This document shows, one piece after another, positions 1 to 7,158 of a stretch of 64,000 bases of DNA. Location: contig CATJUX010000043.1 in assembly GCA_949743895.1 (NCBI GenBank), forward strand, positions 10,210 through 74,209, given 5' to 3'. Origin of the DNA: JANFXS01 sp022791155 (lineage in GTDB: Bacteria > Bacillota > Clostridia > Lachnospirales > Anaerotignaceae). Position 1 is the first letter of the stretch. Each line of letters opens with the position of its first letter. Below the pieces are notes generated by a model. That model had not been told where the DNA came from. It was given only the letters and a program-made list of their open reading frames with translations, and searched no databases. The translations under genes and the position numbers were made by a program.

Positions 1-985
1 CTTTCTCTGTTGAAAAGCTAACATATTTTCTTGCAAAAAGTCCCGAATAATTTGTTTGATCAGAAATTGTCATGAACTTGAATCCTTTGGAATTTGTATA
101 TATTTCAGCAATTTTCCCTTCATAAACTCCAACCATTATAAATTTGCTGTAATCTGAGTTATAAACATATCTTTCAAACCCAAATTTATTTTTGTCAACA
201 CGGTTTGGTTGGCCCAATTTTTTTATCAAAGATTCTTCATCTTCCCCAATTTTAAGAGAAACTCCATTAAATATAAATTCCTCATCAATTACGTCAACTA
301 CACTTTCATTGTTTTCATCTTTCAAATTTTCAGGTTCAGTTTTTTCATTATTTCCTGCCGAACTGCCTTCTTTGTTGTCATTAACATTGCCATTTTCAGG
401 TATTTTTGAAATTATCACAATGGCCTGTTCCACAGTGGCTGCATCTTTAGGATTGAAGTTTCCTCCAAAACCGTTTATATATCCATTTTTTTTGAGTGCC
501 ATGACAGAGGCTTTTGCCCATTGTGAAATTTTTTCAAAATCATTAAATTCCCCGTCAGTGCCTTCTGTTTCCATAGGAATTGACAGTTTCGTCAAAAGCC
601 TATGGATTATAACAGCCATTTGTTCATTTGTTGTCAAATCTTTTGGGCCAAATTTGTCATCACTTATTCCAGAAAAAAAGCCAAGTTCAACAGCATGAGA
701 AGCTTCAGGAATGTTTGTGTCAGTGAACGGATTTTTATTTGGTTTTTCAGCTTTTTCTCCCGAATAGTAGTAATAAAAACTCATCACCAAACGGCAAAAG
801 TCTTCCCTTGTCATTTTCTCATTTGCTTTTGAAAGAAGATCTTCTGGAACATATCCCTTTTTATGCGCTTCTGTAACAACTTCCTGCGCCCATGGACTGC
901 AATTTATATTGTTCGCCGCATAAACCGGACATGCTATGATCAGCGCAAACAAAAACGCTGCAATCCTGCCAAAAATTAGTTTCAT
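1..985 (-). CDS. SLH-domain surface protein with CAP-associated N-type domain (3' part outside window)
   Basis: The minus-strand frame is open from the ATG at 985 to the window edge (328 codons), so the C-terminus is missing. AAAGGAG lies just upstream of the ATG. A signal peptide covers about residues 1-23 and ends in VYAA. Three SLH-like repeats follow at about residues 27-200, with cores FTDTNIPEASHAVELGFF and FNDFEKISQWAKASVMALKK. After an acidic, Asn-rich linker comes a segment (KIGEDEESLIKKLGQPNR, GFERYVYNSDYSKFIMVGVY) that matches my knowledge of the CAP-associated domain found before CAP/SCP domains in Bacillus YlbC-type proteins. SLH repeats bind pyruvylated wall polymers, so the protein is probably anchored to the cell wall. 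A CAP/SCP domain beyond the edge is predicted, not seen. Confidence 0.8.
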   Translation of the reverse strand, partial: MKLIFGRIAAFLFALIIACPVYAANNINCSPWAQEVVTEAHKKGYVPEDLLSKANEKMTREDFCRLVMSFYYYYSGEKAEKPNKNPFTDTNIPEASHAVELGFFSGISDDKFGPKDLTTNEQMAVIIHRLLTKLSIPMETEGTDGEFNDFEKISQWAKASVMALKKNGYINGFGGNFNPKDAATVEQAIVIISKIPENGNVNDNKEGSSAGNNEKTEPENLKDENNESVVDVIDEEFIFNGVSLKIGEDEESLIKKLGQPNRVDKNKFGFERYVYNSDYSKFIMVGVYEGKIAEIYTNSKGFKFMTISDQTNYSGLFARKYVSFSTEK

Positions 986-1577
986 TCTTTCACTCCTTTT
1001 GTGCTTAAATATTGAATTAACATGCTCATATTTTGCATGTATAATTAGACCGTATAAATTGTTACATAATTATAACATAAATTTAAATTAAAGTAAATTT
1101 TTTATTAATTAAATATATTTTAAAAATTTGTTCTATGCGGCACAGCGACAAATGTCTTCGATTATAACACAGCTGCTTCAACCAAAAATGGTGAAGCTTC
1201 TTAAGCATTGTGTTAACATGGAAACCTGTTTTCTTGTATAGCAAAACAAATTAAAAGCTATAAAAAATATATGCTTCCAAAACAATAAAATTCTAAAAAC
1301 AATTATAAAAATCTGCTATCACAAAACCGTTCATCATTTATATTCTGCCTGTTTGTGTTCAAAAATTTATGACTGAAAATATTTATATGATTCAACTGAC
1401 AACTGACATTTTTCCACAAAATTTTTGCTTTTCGCAACTACAAAATTAAAAAGTTTGCAGTTCTATTTCAAAAAGCTTTTCTCACACATTTCAAGTTCAA
1501 TTTGAGTTATGTGTTCATATAACAATAATAAAAAGACAGCTGGAAAACCAACTGTCTTTAATCTTCAATTTTAAAAA
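986..1577. other. Intergenic region, 592 bp
   Basis: No credible coding frame. It holds the SLH gene's leader and, at 1166-1214, a bulged inverted repeat (outer AACACA/TGTGTT, inner GCTTCAACC/GGTGAAGC) without a T-tract. The rny terminator lies at its right end. Confidence 0.6.
1531..1560 (-). terminator. Terminator downstream of rny
   Basis: Minus-strand hairpin AAGACAGTTGG / CCAGCTGTCTT with a TTTT loop, followed by a T-run, 18 bp past the rny stop codon. Confidence 0.85.
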
Positions 1578-3131
1578 TTATTTCGCATATTCCACAGCCC
1601 GAGTCTCTCTTATAAGGCTGACTTTAATCTGTCCCGGATATTCCAATTCATCCTCAATCTTTTTCGCTATTTCTCTTGCCAAAACAGGAAGGCCGTCATC
1701 GTTTGTGTCTTCTGGAATGACAATAATTCTCAGCTCTCGTCCAGCTTGTATTGCAAAAGATTTTTCAACGCCCTTAAAATTATCGCCAATTTCTTCAAGT
1801 TTCTGAAGGCGCTTAATATATGATTCCAATGTTTCTCGTCTTGCTCCTGGCCTTGCAGCCGAAATGGCATCAGCCGCCTGAACAAGAACGGCTATAATGC
1901 TTTGTGGGTCAACATCTCCATGATGTGCCTCAACGGCATTCACCACAACATGGTTCTCTTTGAATTTTTTGAGAAGTCCAACCCCTATGCTGACGTGTGA
2001 TCCTTCCATTTCATGATCAATGCTTTTTCCAATGTCATGCAAAAGCCCCGCGCGTTTTGCAATGTTCACGTCAACGCCTATCTCAGCAGCCATTATTCCC
2101 GCAAGATGTGAAACTTCTATAGAATGTTTAAGTACATTTTGACCATAGCTTGTCCTGTATTTCAGTTTGCCAAGAAGCCTTATCAGTTCATGGTGAAGGC
2201 CATTGACACCAGTTTCAAATGTGGCTGCCTCGCCCTCTTCTCTGATGATAACATCAACTTCTTTTTTGGCCTTTTCAACCATTTCTTCAATTCTTGAGGG
2301 ATGCACCCTTCCATCAACAATGAGTTTTTCAAGCGCAATTCTTGCAATTTCACGTCTCACAGGATCAAAACCTGAAAGTATGACCGCCTCTGGTGTGTCA
2401 TCAATTATGAGATCTATTCCAGTGAGAGTTTCAAGCGCTCTTATATTTCTTCCTTCACGGCCAATTATGCGGCCTTTCATCTCATCATTGGGAAGCTGGA
2501 CAACCGAAACCGTTGTCTCTGTGACATGATCCACAGCACATCTTTGAATGGCATTGGCCACAATTTCGCGGCTTCGCTTTTCAGCGTCAAGTTTAGCCTT
2601 TGATTCAATCTCTTTGATCATGATTGCCGCCTCATGCTTGACATCATTTTCAATTGTGCTCAAAAGATAATTTTTGGCTTCTTCTCTTGTGAGCCCCGAT
2701 ATTCTTTCAAGCTCATGAATATGTTTTTCCTGTATTGCCTCAACTTCTTCTTTTTGTTTCTCAAACTCTTCAAGTTTTTTGTTAAACGACTCTTCCTTCT
2801 TTTCAAAAGAATCAGCTTTTTTGTCAAGAGTTTCTTCTTTTTGAACGAGCCTTCTTTCTGTTCTTTGAAGTTCGTTCCGTCTTTCTCTGACTTCCCGTTC
2901 CAATTCATTTTTTGTTCTCAGGCTTTCTTCTTTGGCTTCAAGAAGAATTTCCTTTTTTTTCGCTTCAGCTTCCTTTTTGGAGTCTTCAACTATTTTTTCT
3001 GCTCTACTTTCAGCCAATCCAATTTTTGCTTCCGCAATGTGCTTTCTATAGTTAAAGCCTATTAATAAGCCTATCACCACACAAATGACACCCGTAACAA
3101 CCGCCAAAATCAATGGATCTATGGGAAACAC
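1578..3131 (-). CDS. rny: Ribonuclease Y
   Basis: Membrane-anchored endoribonuclease that initiates mRNA decay in Firmicutes. The N-terminal transmembrane helix is at about residues 7-26. A long charged coiled coil runs from about 30 to 190. The KH RNA-binding motif GRIIGREGRNIR is at 220-231. The HD phosphohydrolase domain has H336 and LLHDIGK around 363-369. Length 517 aa is normal for the family. The start is uncertain: the GTG at 3131 forms part of the Shine-Dalgarno AAGGAGGTG, so initiation may really occur at ATA (3122) or TTG (3113) further in. The gene is monocistronic, with its own promoter (3175-3203) and terminator. Confidence 0.95.
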   Translation of the reverse strand: MFPIDPLILAVVTGVICVVIGLLIGFNYRKHIAEAKIGLAESRAEKIVEDSKKEAEAKKKEILLEAKEESLRTKNELEREVRERRNELQRTERRLVQKEETLDKKADSFEKKEESFNKKLEEFEKQKEEVEAIQEKHIHELERISGLTREEAKNYLLSTIENDVKHEAAIMIKEIESKAKLDAEKRSREIVANAIQRCAVDHVTETTVSVVQLPNDEMKGRIIGREGRNIRALETLTGIDLIIDDTPEAVILSGFDPVRREIARIALEKLIVDGRVHPSRIEEMVEKAKKEVDVIIREEGEAATFETGVNGLHHELIRLLGKLKYRTSYGQNVLKHSIEVSHLAGIMAAEIGVDVNIAKRAGLLHDIGKSIDHEMEGSHVSIGVGLLKKFKENHVVVNAVEAHHGDVDPQSIIAVLVQAADAISAARPGARRETLESYIKRLQKLEEIGDNFKGVEKSFAIQAGRELRIIVIPEDTNDDGLPVLAREIAKKIEDELEYPGQIKVSLIRETRAVEYAK

Positions 3132-3174
3132 CTCCTTAGTTATTATTTATCTTCACGCAAAATGCGCCTCTATA

Positions 3175-3203
3175 ATTTTAATTCTTTTTAACATGCGTGT
3201 CAA
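3175..3203 (-). promoter_or_regulatory. Promoter of rny
   Basis: Minus strand: -35 TTGACA (3203-3198), 17-bp spacer, -10 TAAAAT (3180-3175), about 45 bp before the rny Shine-Dalgarno. Confidence 0.7.
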
Positions 3204-3320
3204 GATTGTTTTGCCTATTTTTTGCCATTCAATTCAAAATTGCACAAAAAATATATTCAAAACCATCATTTTTTTATGATTTTATGTCAAAAAACATTCA
3301 CTTTTGCGGCACTAATATAT

Positions 3321-3368
3321 AATAAAATAAAACAGCGACAAACCACAAATATAATTGGTTCATCGCTG
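3321..3368 (-). terminator. Terminator downstream of gpr
   Basis: Minus-strand stem CAGCGA/TCGCTG (3368-3363 with 3338-3333) with an inner ACCA/TGGT pairing, followed by a T-rich tract. It separates gpr from the rny promoter. Confidence 0.65.
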
Positions 3369-3425
3369 CTTTGACAAAAGGCGTGCCCGCTCCCCTTCCT
3401 CTGTCTGACGGTTCAGAAAAACCGG

Positions 3426-4412
3426 TTATATATACATTGCGGCGTCTTCTATGCTTATTCCGCTGTGAATTGATATGTTAATGGCATCTGATATTATTTT
3501 TGAAAGTCTGTCTATAACAGCGTCAACCTCCTTGGGGGTCACAAACATGTTTCCAGTGTATGGATTCAATGTGTCATATATAAGCTTATATCTATCCTCA
3601 CTTTCAATGCTTTCAAGCATGTTATAAAACTCACTCCCTTTTTCAGCCACTGCTGACATCTCTTTCAACATCATTCCCATTGTGTCGTTGACAAGAGTCG
3701 CCGCATCCACAACTGTTGGCACACCTATGGCTATGACAGGCACACCAAGTGTTTCTGCATTCAACGCCTGACGTTTGTTGCCAATTCCGCTTCCTGGTAT
3801 AATTCCTGTGTCCGAAAGCTGAATTGCGGCATTTATCCTTGACGAACGCCTTGCGGCCAACGCATCAACAGCAATCACAACATCGGGCTGTATCCTCTTT
3901 GCGATCCCTTTTATTATTTCGCCTGTTTCAATTCCTGTTATTCCCATAACCCCCGGGGAGATCGCCGCTGCAGGCCTCACAGCCCCGTCAAGCTCTTCTG
4001 GGAGTGTGTCAAACAGGTGCCTTGTGACAAGAACTTTGTTCACAACCTTTGGCCCCAACGCATCGGGTGTTATGTTCCAGTTTCCAAGCCCCACAACCAA
4101 AAAAGTCAGGTCATCACTTTCAGGGCATAGCTCACTTATATATTTTGCAAGTCTTTCTGTTATTTCTCTATGGCAGAGAGGATCATTTTCTCTAAGTCCG
4201 CCGCTTTCAATTGTTATATACTTTCCGCAAGGTTTGCCCATTGCCTCACTTCCGGCCTCGTTCACTATTTCAACAATTGTTATATCCATACATTCAGTTT
4301 GTTCTGTGTCAACAATTATTCCATCACTGAGGCTGCCTTTTTCTTCTTCAACAATTTCACGGGCTTCCACGGCCAAATCGGTTCTTGTGGAAAATTTCTT
4401 CTTTTCATCCAT
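3426..4412 (-). CDS. gpr: Spore germination protease GPR
   Basis: Aspartic-type protease that degrades small acid-soluble spore proteins during germination. It is made as a zymogen in the forespore. The N-terminus carries FSTRTDLAVEA (residues 7-17), the region around the autocleavage site in this family. The core has the conserved GLGNWNITPDALGP and VVIAVDALAARR segments and GSGIGNKR. Length 328 aa is typical. The start at 4412 is preceded by AAGGTGG. It is divergent from sigK and near rpsT, a common Firmicutes neighbourhood. It would be expected to depend on sigma-G, but I cannot place a convincing sigma-G promoter in the short divergent region. Confidence 0.95.
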   Translation of the reverse strand: MDEKKKFSTRTDLAVEAREIVEEEKGSLSDGIIVDTEQTECMDITIVEIVNEAGSEAMGKPCGKYITIESGGLRENDPLCHREITERLAKYISELCPESDDLTFLVVGLGNWNITPDALGPKVVNKVLVTRHLFDTLPEELDGAVRPAAAISPGVMGITGIETGEIIKGIAKRIQPDVVIAVDALAARRSSRINAAIQLSDTGIIPGSGIGNKRQALNAETLGVPVIAIGVPTVVDAATLVNDTMGMMLKEMSAVAEKGSEFYNMLESIESEDRYKLIYDTLNPYTGNMFVTPKEVDAVIDRLSKIISDAINISIHSGISIEDAAMYI

Positions 4413-4543
4413 TCATTAAACACCACCTTAATTTTTATATTTGCCTATATAAAAAATTTATATACATTTATTATCCATTTTTGTAACCGGAAAAGCCACT
4501 TCAGAATATATTATAATTCAAAGTGGTTTTTGGGGGTGTTTGT

Positions 4544-5212
4544 TTGTCAGACTTAAACAACATATGTCCTTTCACTTACAGCGGGTATAACTCATTTCCG
4601 CAGCCTCTCTCCCCTGACGAGGAGGAAAAATACATTCAGTTGCTAAAAAACGGCGACAGCGCTGCAAAAAACGTGCTCATAGAACGCAACCTGCGTTTAG
4701 TGGCACATATAGTCAAAAAATATTCGTCGGCACGAGACAGTGAGGATCTCATTTCGATAGGCGCCATTGGCCTTATAAAGGGAATTTCGTCTTTCAACCC
4801 TGAAAAAAACACCAGATTAGCCACATATGCCGCAAGATGTATAGAAAACGAAATATTAATGCATTTAAGATCTTCAAAAAAATATATGATCGATGTATAT
4901 CTTCAAGATCCAATAAGCAGTGACAAAGAAGGAAATGAAATAACAATATTGGATGTTATAAGCCAAACTGGTGAAACAATCAGTGACATTGTGGATTTAA
5001 GTTTTGATGTCAAAAGCCTTTATGAAAACATTGCCTGCTGTTTGAAACCACAGGAACGTGTAGTCATTGAGCTGCGTTATGGTCTTCGTGGAAAAGATGA
5101 GATAACACAGCGCGAGATAGCAAAATTGCTTGGAATTTCAAGAAGCTATGTAAGCCGCATTGAAAAGCGTGCCATAAAAAAACTTCATGCCGCAATGCAT
5201 GCTGACATTTAA
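4544..5212 (+). CDS. sigK: Sporulation sigma factor SigK (uninterrupted, apparently without hydrophobic pro-sequence)
   Basis: Sigma-70 family factor for late mother-cell gene expression. Region 2 is clear (NLRLVAHIVKKYSS, DLISIGAIGLIKGI, LATYAARCIENEILM), as is the region 4 helix-turn-helix (TQREIAKLLGISRSYVSRIE). The SFPQPLSPDEEEKY segment aligns with Bacillus SigK just after its processing site. The TTG at 4544 has GGGGGTG five bases upstream. An alternative GTG at 4523 has no ribosome site, and a stop at 4514 rules out anything longer. With either start the roughly 17-24 residues before SFPQPL are polar, unlike the membrane-inserted Bacillus pro-peptide. The gene is not split by a skin element. 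Confidence 0.9.
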   Translation: MSDLNNICPFTYSGYNSFPQPLSPDEEEKYIQLLKNGDSAAKNVLIERNLRLVAHIVKKYSSARDSEDLISIGAIGLIKGISSFNPEKNTRLATYAARCIENEILMHLRSSKKYMIDVYLQDPISSDKEGNEITILDVISQTGETISDIVDLSFDVKSLYENIACCLKPQERVVIELRYGLRGKDEITQREIAKLLGISRSYVSRIEKRAIKKLHAAMHADI

Positions 5213-5221
5213 CATAATATA

Positions 5222-5239
5222 GCCGAGACAGTTTCTCGG
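5222..5239. repeat. Perfect inverted repeat after sigK
   Basis: GCCGAGA-CAGT-TTCTCGGC-type hairpin 10 bp past the sigK stop. It lacks a T-tract, so it is a weak terminator candidate or an mRNA 3' stabiliser. Confidence 0.5.
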
Positions 5240-5325
5240 CAGTACATATCCATTTTATCAAAGTATATTTTCACATCATCAAATTTTTCAATTCAAAATA
5301 TATTTCTGCTTCAAATCCTGTCTAA

Positions 5326-5358
5326 TAAAAAAATAAACCCCCGGCAAACCGAAGGTTT
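5326..5358 (-). terminator. Terminator of the infC-rpmI-rplT-rpsT operon
   Basis: Minus strand: AAACCTTCGG-TTTG-CCGGGGGTTT (10 bp stem with two G-U pairs) followed by ATTTTTTTATT, downstream of rpsT. Confidence 0.75.
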
Positions 5359-5510
5359 CAAATCTAATATTTGTCAATATGCTCCATATTATTGATGTCA
5401 AAACAAATTTAATCGCTTGGCTAATGTCAGAACATATCCATTCACTTTGTGCATAACTAAGTTTATGTTAAGAATTCACCCATAAAAAGCACACTTATCA
5501 TATCAACAAA

Positions 5511-5771
5511 TCAAAGCTTGTTGACAAGTTTTGTGAGAGAAGATTTTTTGCGCGCACAGCTGTTTTTCTTGATGACGCCTTTTGTATAAGCTCTGTCAAT
5601 GGCGCTTATAGCATTTTTCAAAGCGGCCTTAGCTGCTTCTTTGTCTTTTGCTTCAACAGCAGCAACAACTTTTTTCATGGCTGTTTTTGTGCTTGATTTA
5701 ATCATTTTGTTGACCAATGTTTTCTTTGCTATAACTTTAACTCTTTTTTTCGCTGATTTAATGTTTGCCAC
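5511..5771 (-). CDS. rpsT: 30S ribosomal protein S20
   Basis: Small basic 86-aa protein that binds 16S rRNA in the 30S subunit. The ANIKSAKKR start and the Ala/Lys-rich helical body are diagnostic. A GTG start at 5771 is preceded by AGGAGG. It lies 43 bp downstream of rplT with no terminator between, so it is probably cotranscribed with infC-rpmI-rplT. A terminator follows at 5326-5358. Confidence 0.95.
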   Translation of the reverse strand: MANIKSAKKRVKVIAKKTLVNKMIKSSTKTAMKKVVAAVEAKDKEAAKAALKNAISAIDRAYTKGVIKKNSCARKKSSLTKLVNKL

Positions 5772-5814
5772 GTGTTTTTCCTCCTAATATATTCTTATAT
5801 GAGTCCGTTTAATA

Positions 5815-6171
5815 TTAGTTTAATTTTGCTTTTGCGGCGTCAACCAGCTTTGTAAAGCCTTCTGCGTCGCTCACAGCCAAATCTGCCAACATTTTTCTGT
5901 TCATATTTATGTTGGCCAGTTTAAGGCCGTGCATAAGCTGGCTATAGGAGATGTTGTTTATCCTTGCGGCGGCGTTGATTCTTGTTATCCAAAGACTTCT
6001 ATATTCTCTTTTTGTCTGTTTTCTTCCGGCGAAAGCATATGCCATGGCTTTCATAACAGATTGTTTTGCTGTTCTGTATTGTTTGCTTCTTGCTCCGCGG
6101 TAGCCTTTAGCCAATTTCAAAACTTTTTTATGTTTTTTTCTTGCATTAAGCGCACCTTTAACTCTTGCCAT
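5815..6171 (-). CDS. rplT: 50S ribosomal protein L20
   Basis: 118-aa basic protein needed for early 50S assembly (MARVKGALNARKKHKK start, RSLWITRINAAAR core). In Firmicutes L20 also represses its own operon by binding the infC leader. A matching leader with a terminator is present at 6970-7105. AGGAGG precedes the ATG. It is third in the infC-rpmI-rplT-rpsT unit. Confidence 0.96.
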   Translation of the reverse strand: MARVKGALNARKKHKKVLKLAKGYRGARSKQYRTAKQSVMKAMAYAFAGRKQTKREYRSLWITRINAAARINNISYSQLMHGLKLANINMNRKMLADLAVSDAEGFTKLVDAAKAKLN

Positions 6172-6201
6172 TTTAACTTCCTCCTAATTCTGTAAGCCGT
6201 A

Positions 6202-6402
6202 TTAAGCGTATGGTAACAATTTTTTCTTGATAGTATTCAAAACAGTTTTGTCTGTCAATGTTGACTTTCTAAGATTTCTTTTTCTCTTAGTTGATTTTTT
6301 TCCAAGAATATGCTGAGTGTTGGCTTTATGTCTTTTAAGCTGTCCTGTTCCTGTAACCTTAAAACGCTTTGAAACTGCTTTTTTTGTTTTTAACTTAGGC
6401 AT
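6202..6402 (-). CDS. rpmI: 50S ribosomal protein L35
   Basis: 66-aa very basic protein with the family start MPKLKTKKAVSKRFK and the HILGKKSTKRKR region. It sits between infC and rplT in the conserved order and is expressed from the same promoter under L20 control. Confidence 0.96.
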   Translation of the reverse strand: MPKLKTKKAVSKRFKVTGTGQLKRHKANTQHILGKKSTKRKRNLRKSTLTDKTVLNTIKKKLLPYA

Positions 6403-6441
6403 AATATAAGTCCTCCTTAAGTAACTGTAGCTAATATTTTA

Positions 6442-6948
6442 TCAACCCTTTGGCGCAAGAAACATCACAAGGCTTCTTGCTTCCATCTTAGGCGCTTTAT
6501 CGATAACACCAAATTCCGAAATGTCATTGGCAAAATTTTCAAGTATGGTGACAGCCGTTTTTGAATGTCCAATCTCACGGCCTCTGAAACGTATGCTTAT
6601 TTTCACTTTGTCGCCGTTTTTGAGAAACTCAATTGCCTTGCGCACTTTAACCTGAACATCATGGGTGTCAATGCTTGGTGACAGGCGCAGCTCTTTAATG
6701 TCAACAGTTTTCTGTTTCTTTTTTGCTTCTTTTTCTTTTTTTGCCTGATCAAATCTATATTTTCCATAATCCATGATCTTGCATACCGGCGGCTTAGCAT
6801 TCGGAGCAATCTTAACTAAATCAAGATGCTTCTCATCGGCAATCCTTTGTGCCTCTTTGGAAGAAACAATTCCCAATTGGTTTCCCTCATTGTCAATAAG
6901 CCTTACTTCCTTGTCCCTGACCTGTTCATTAATCATTAACTCAGTAAT
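6442..6948 (-). CDS. infC: Translation initiation factor IF-3 (probable ATT start)
   Basis: IF-3 keeps ribosomal subunits apart and proofreads start-codon choice. The N domain begins INEQVRDKEVRLID and the C domain contains the RFRGREIGHS segment. The first in-frame ATG (6936) has no ribosome site, but ATT at 6948 lies nine bases after a perfect AGGAGG and is in frame, adding ITEL before MINEQ. A non-standard start is the known basis of IF-3 autoregulation in Escherichia coli, so I place the start at 6948 (168 aa). It is first gene of the ribosomal operon. Confidence 0.92.
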   Translation of the reverse strand: MTELMINEQVRDKEVRLIDNEGNQLGIVSSKEAQRIADEKHLDLVKIAPNAKPPVCKIMDYGKYRFDQAKKEKEAKKKQKTVDIKELRLSPSIDTHDVQVKVRKAIEFLKNGDKVKISIRFRGREIGHSKTAVTILENFANDISEFGVIDKAPKMEARSLVMFLAPKG

Positions 6949-6969
6949 CGCACTGCACCTCCTAAAAAA

Positions 6970-7105
6970 TATAAAAAAGAGCGGATAAAGTTATATACCC
7001 GCTCTCAAAACAACATAAAATGCCCAAAAGACAAATCAAAAGTTCTGTATTAACCTCCACGGCCTTTGCCGCAAGGTGAGAAGCGGTCACTTCTTCTTTA
7101 TTGCC
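6970..7105 (-). ncRNA. L20-type ribosomal protein leader with attenuator
   Basis: The 5' leader between the infC promoter and the infC ribosome site. It contains CCGCTTCTCACCTTGCGGC and GGCCGTGGAGGTTAA segments that fit my recollection of the Firmicutes L20 leader. It ends in an intrinsic terminator (GAGCGG / CCGCTC, 7004-6979, then TTTTTT) directly before the AGGAGG of infC. Known mechanism: excess L20 binds the leader and favours termination. Covariance-model assignment was not run. Confidence 0.75.
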
Positions 7106-7111
7106 TATGGC

Positions 7112-7140
7112 AGTATATCACAGTTCAAATCAAAAGTCAA
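7112..7140 (-). promoter_or_regulatory. Promoter of infC operon
   Basis: Minus strand: TTGACT (7140-7135), 17-bp spacer, TATACT (7117-7112). Transcription would start near 7105, giving a leader of about 155 nt. Confidence 0.85.
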
Positions 7141-7158
7141 CAAATGTTTGAAATTTTA

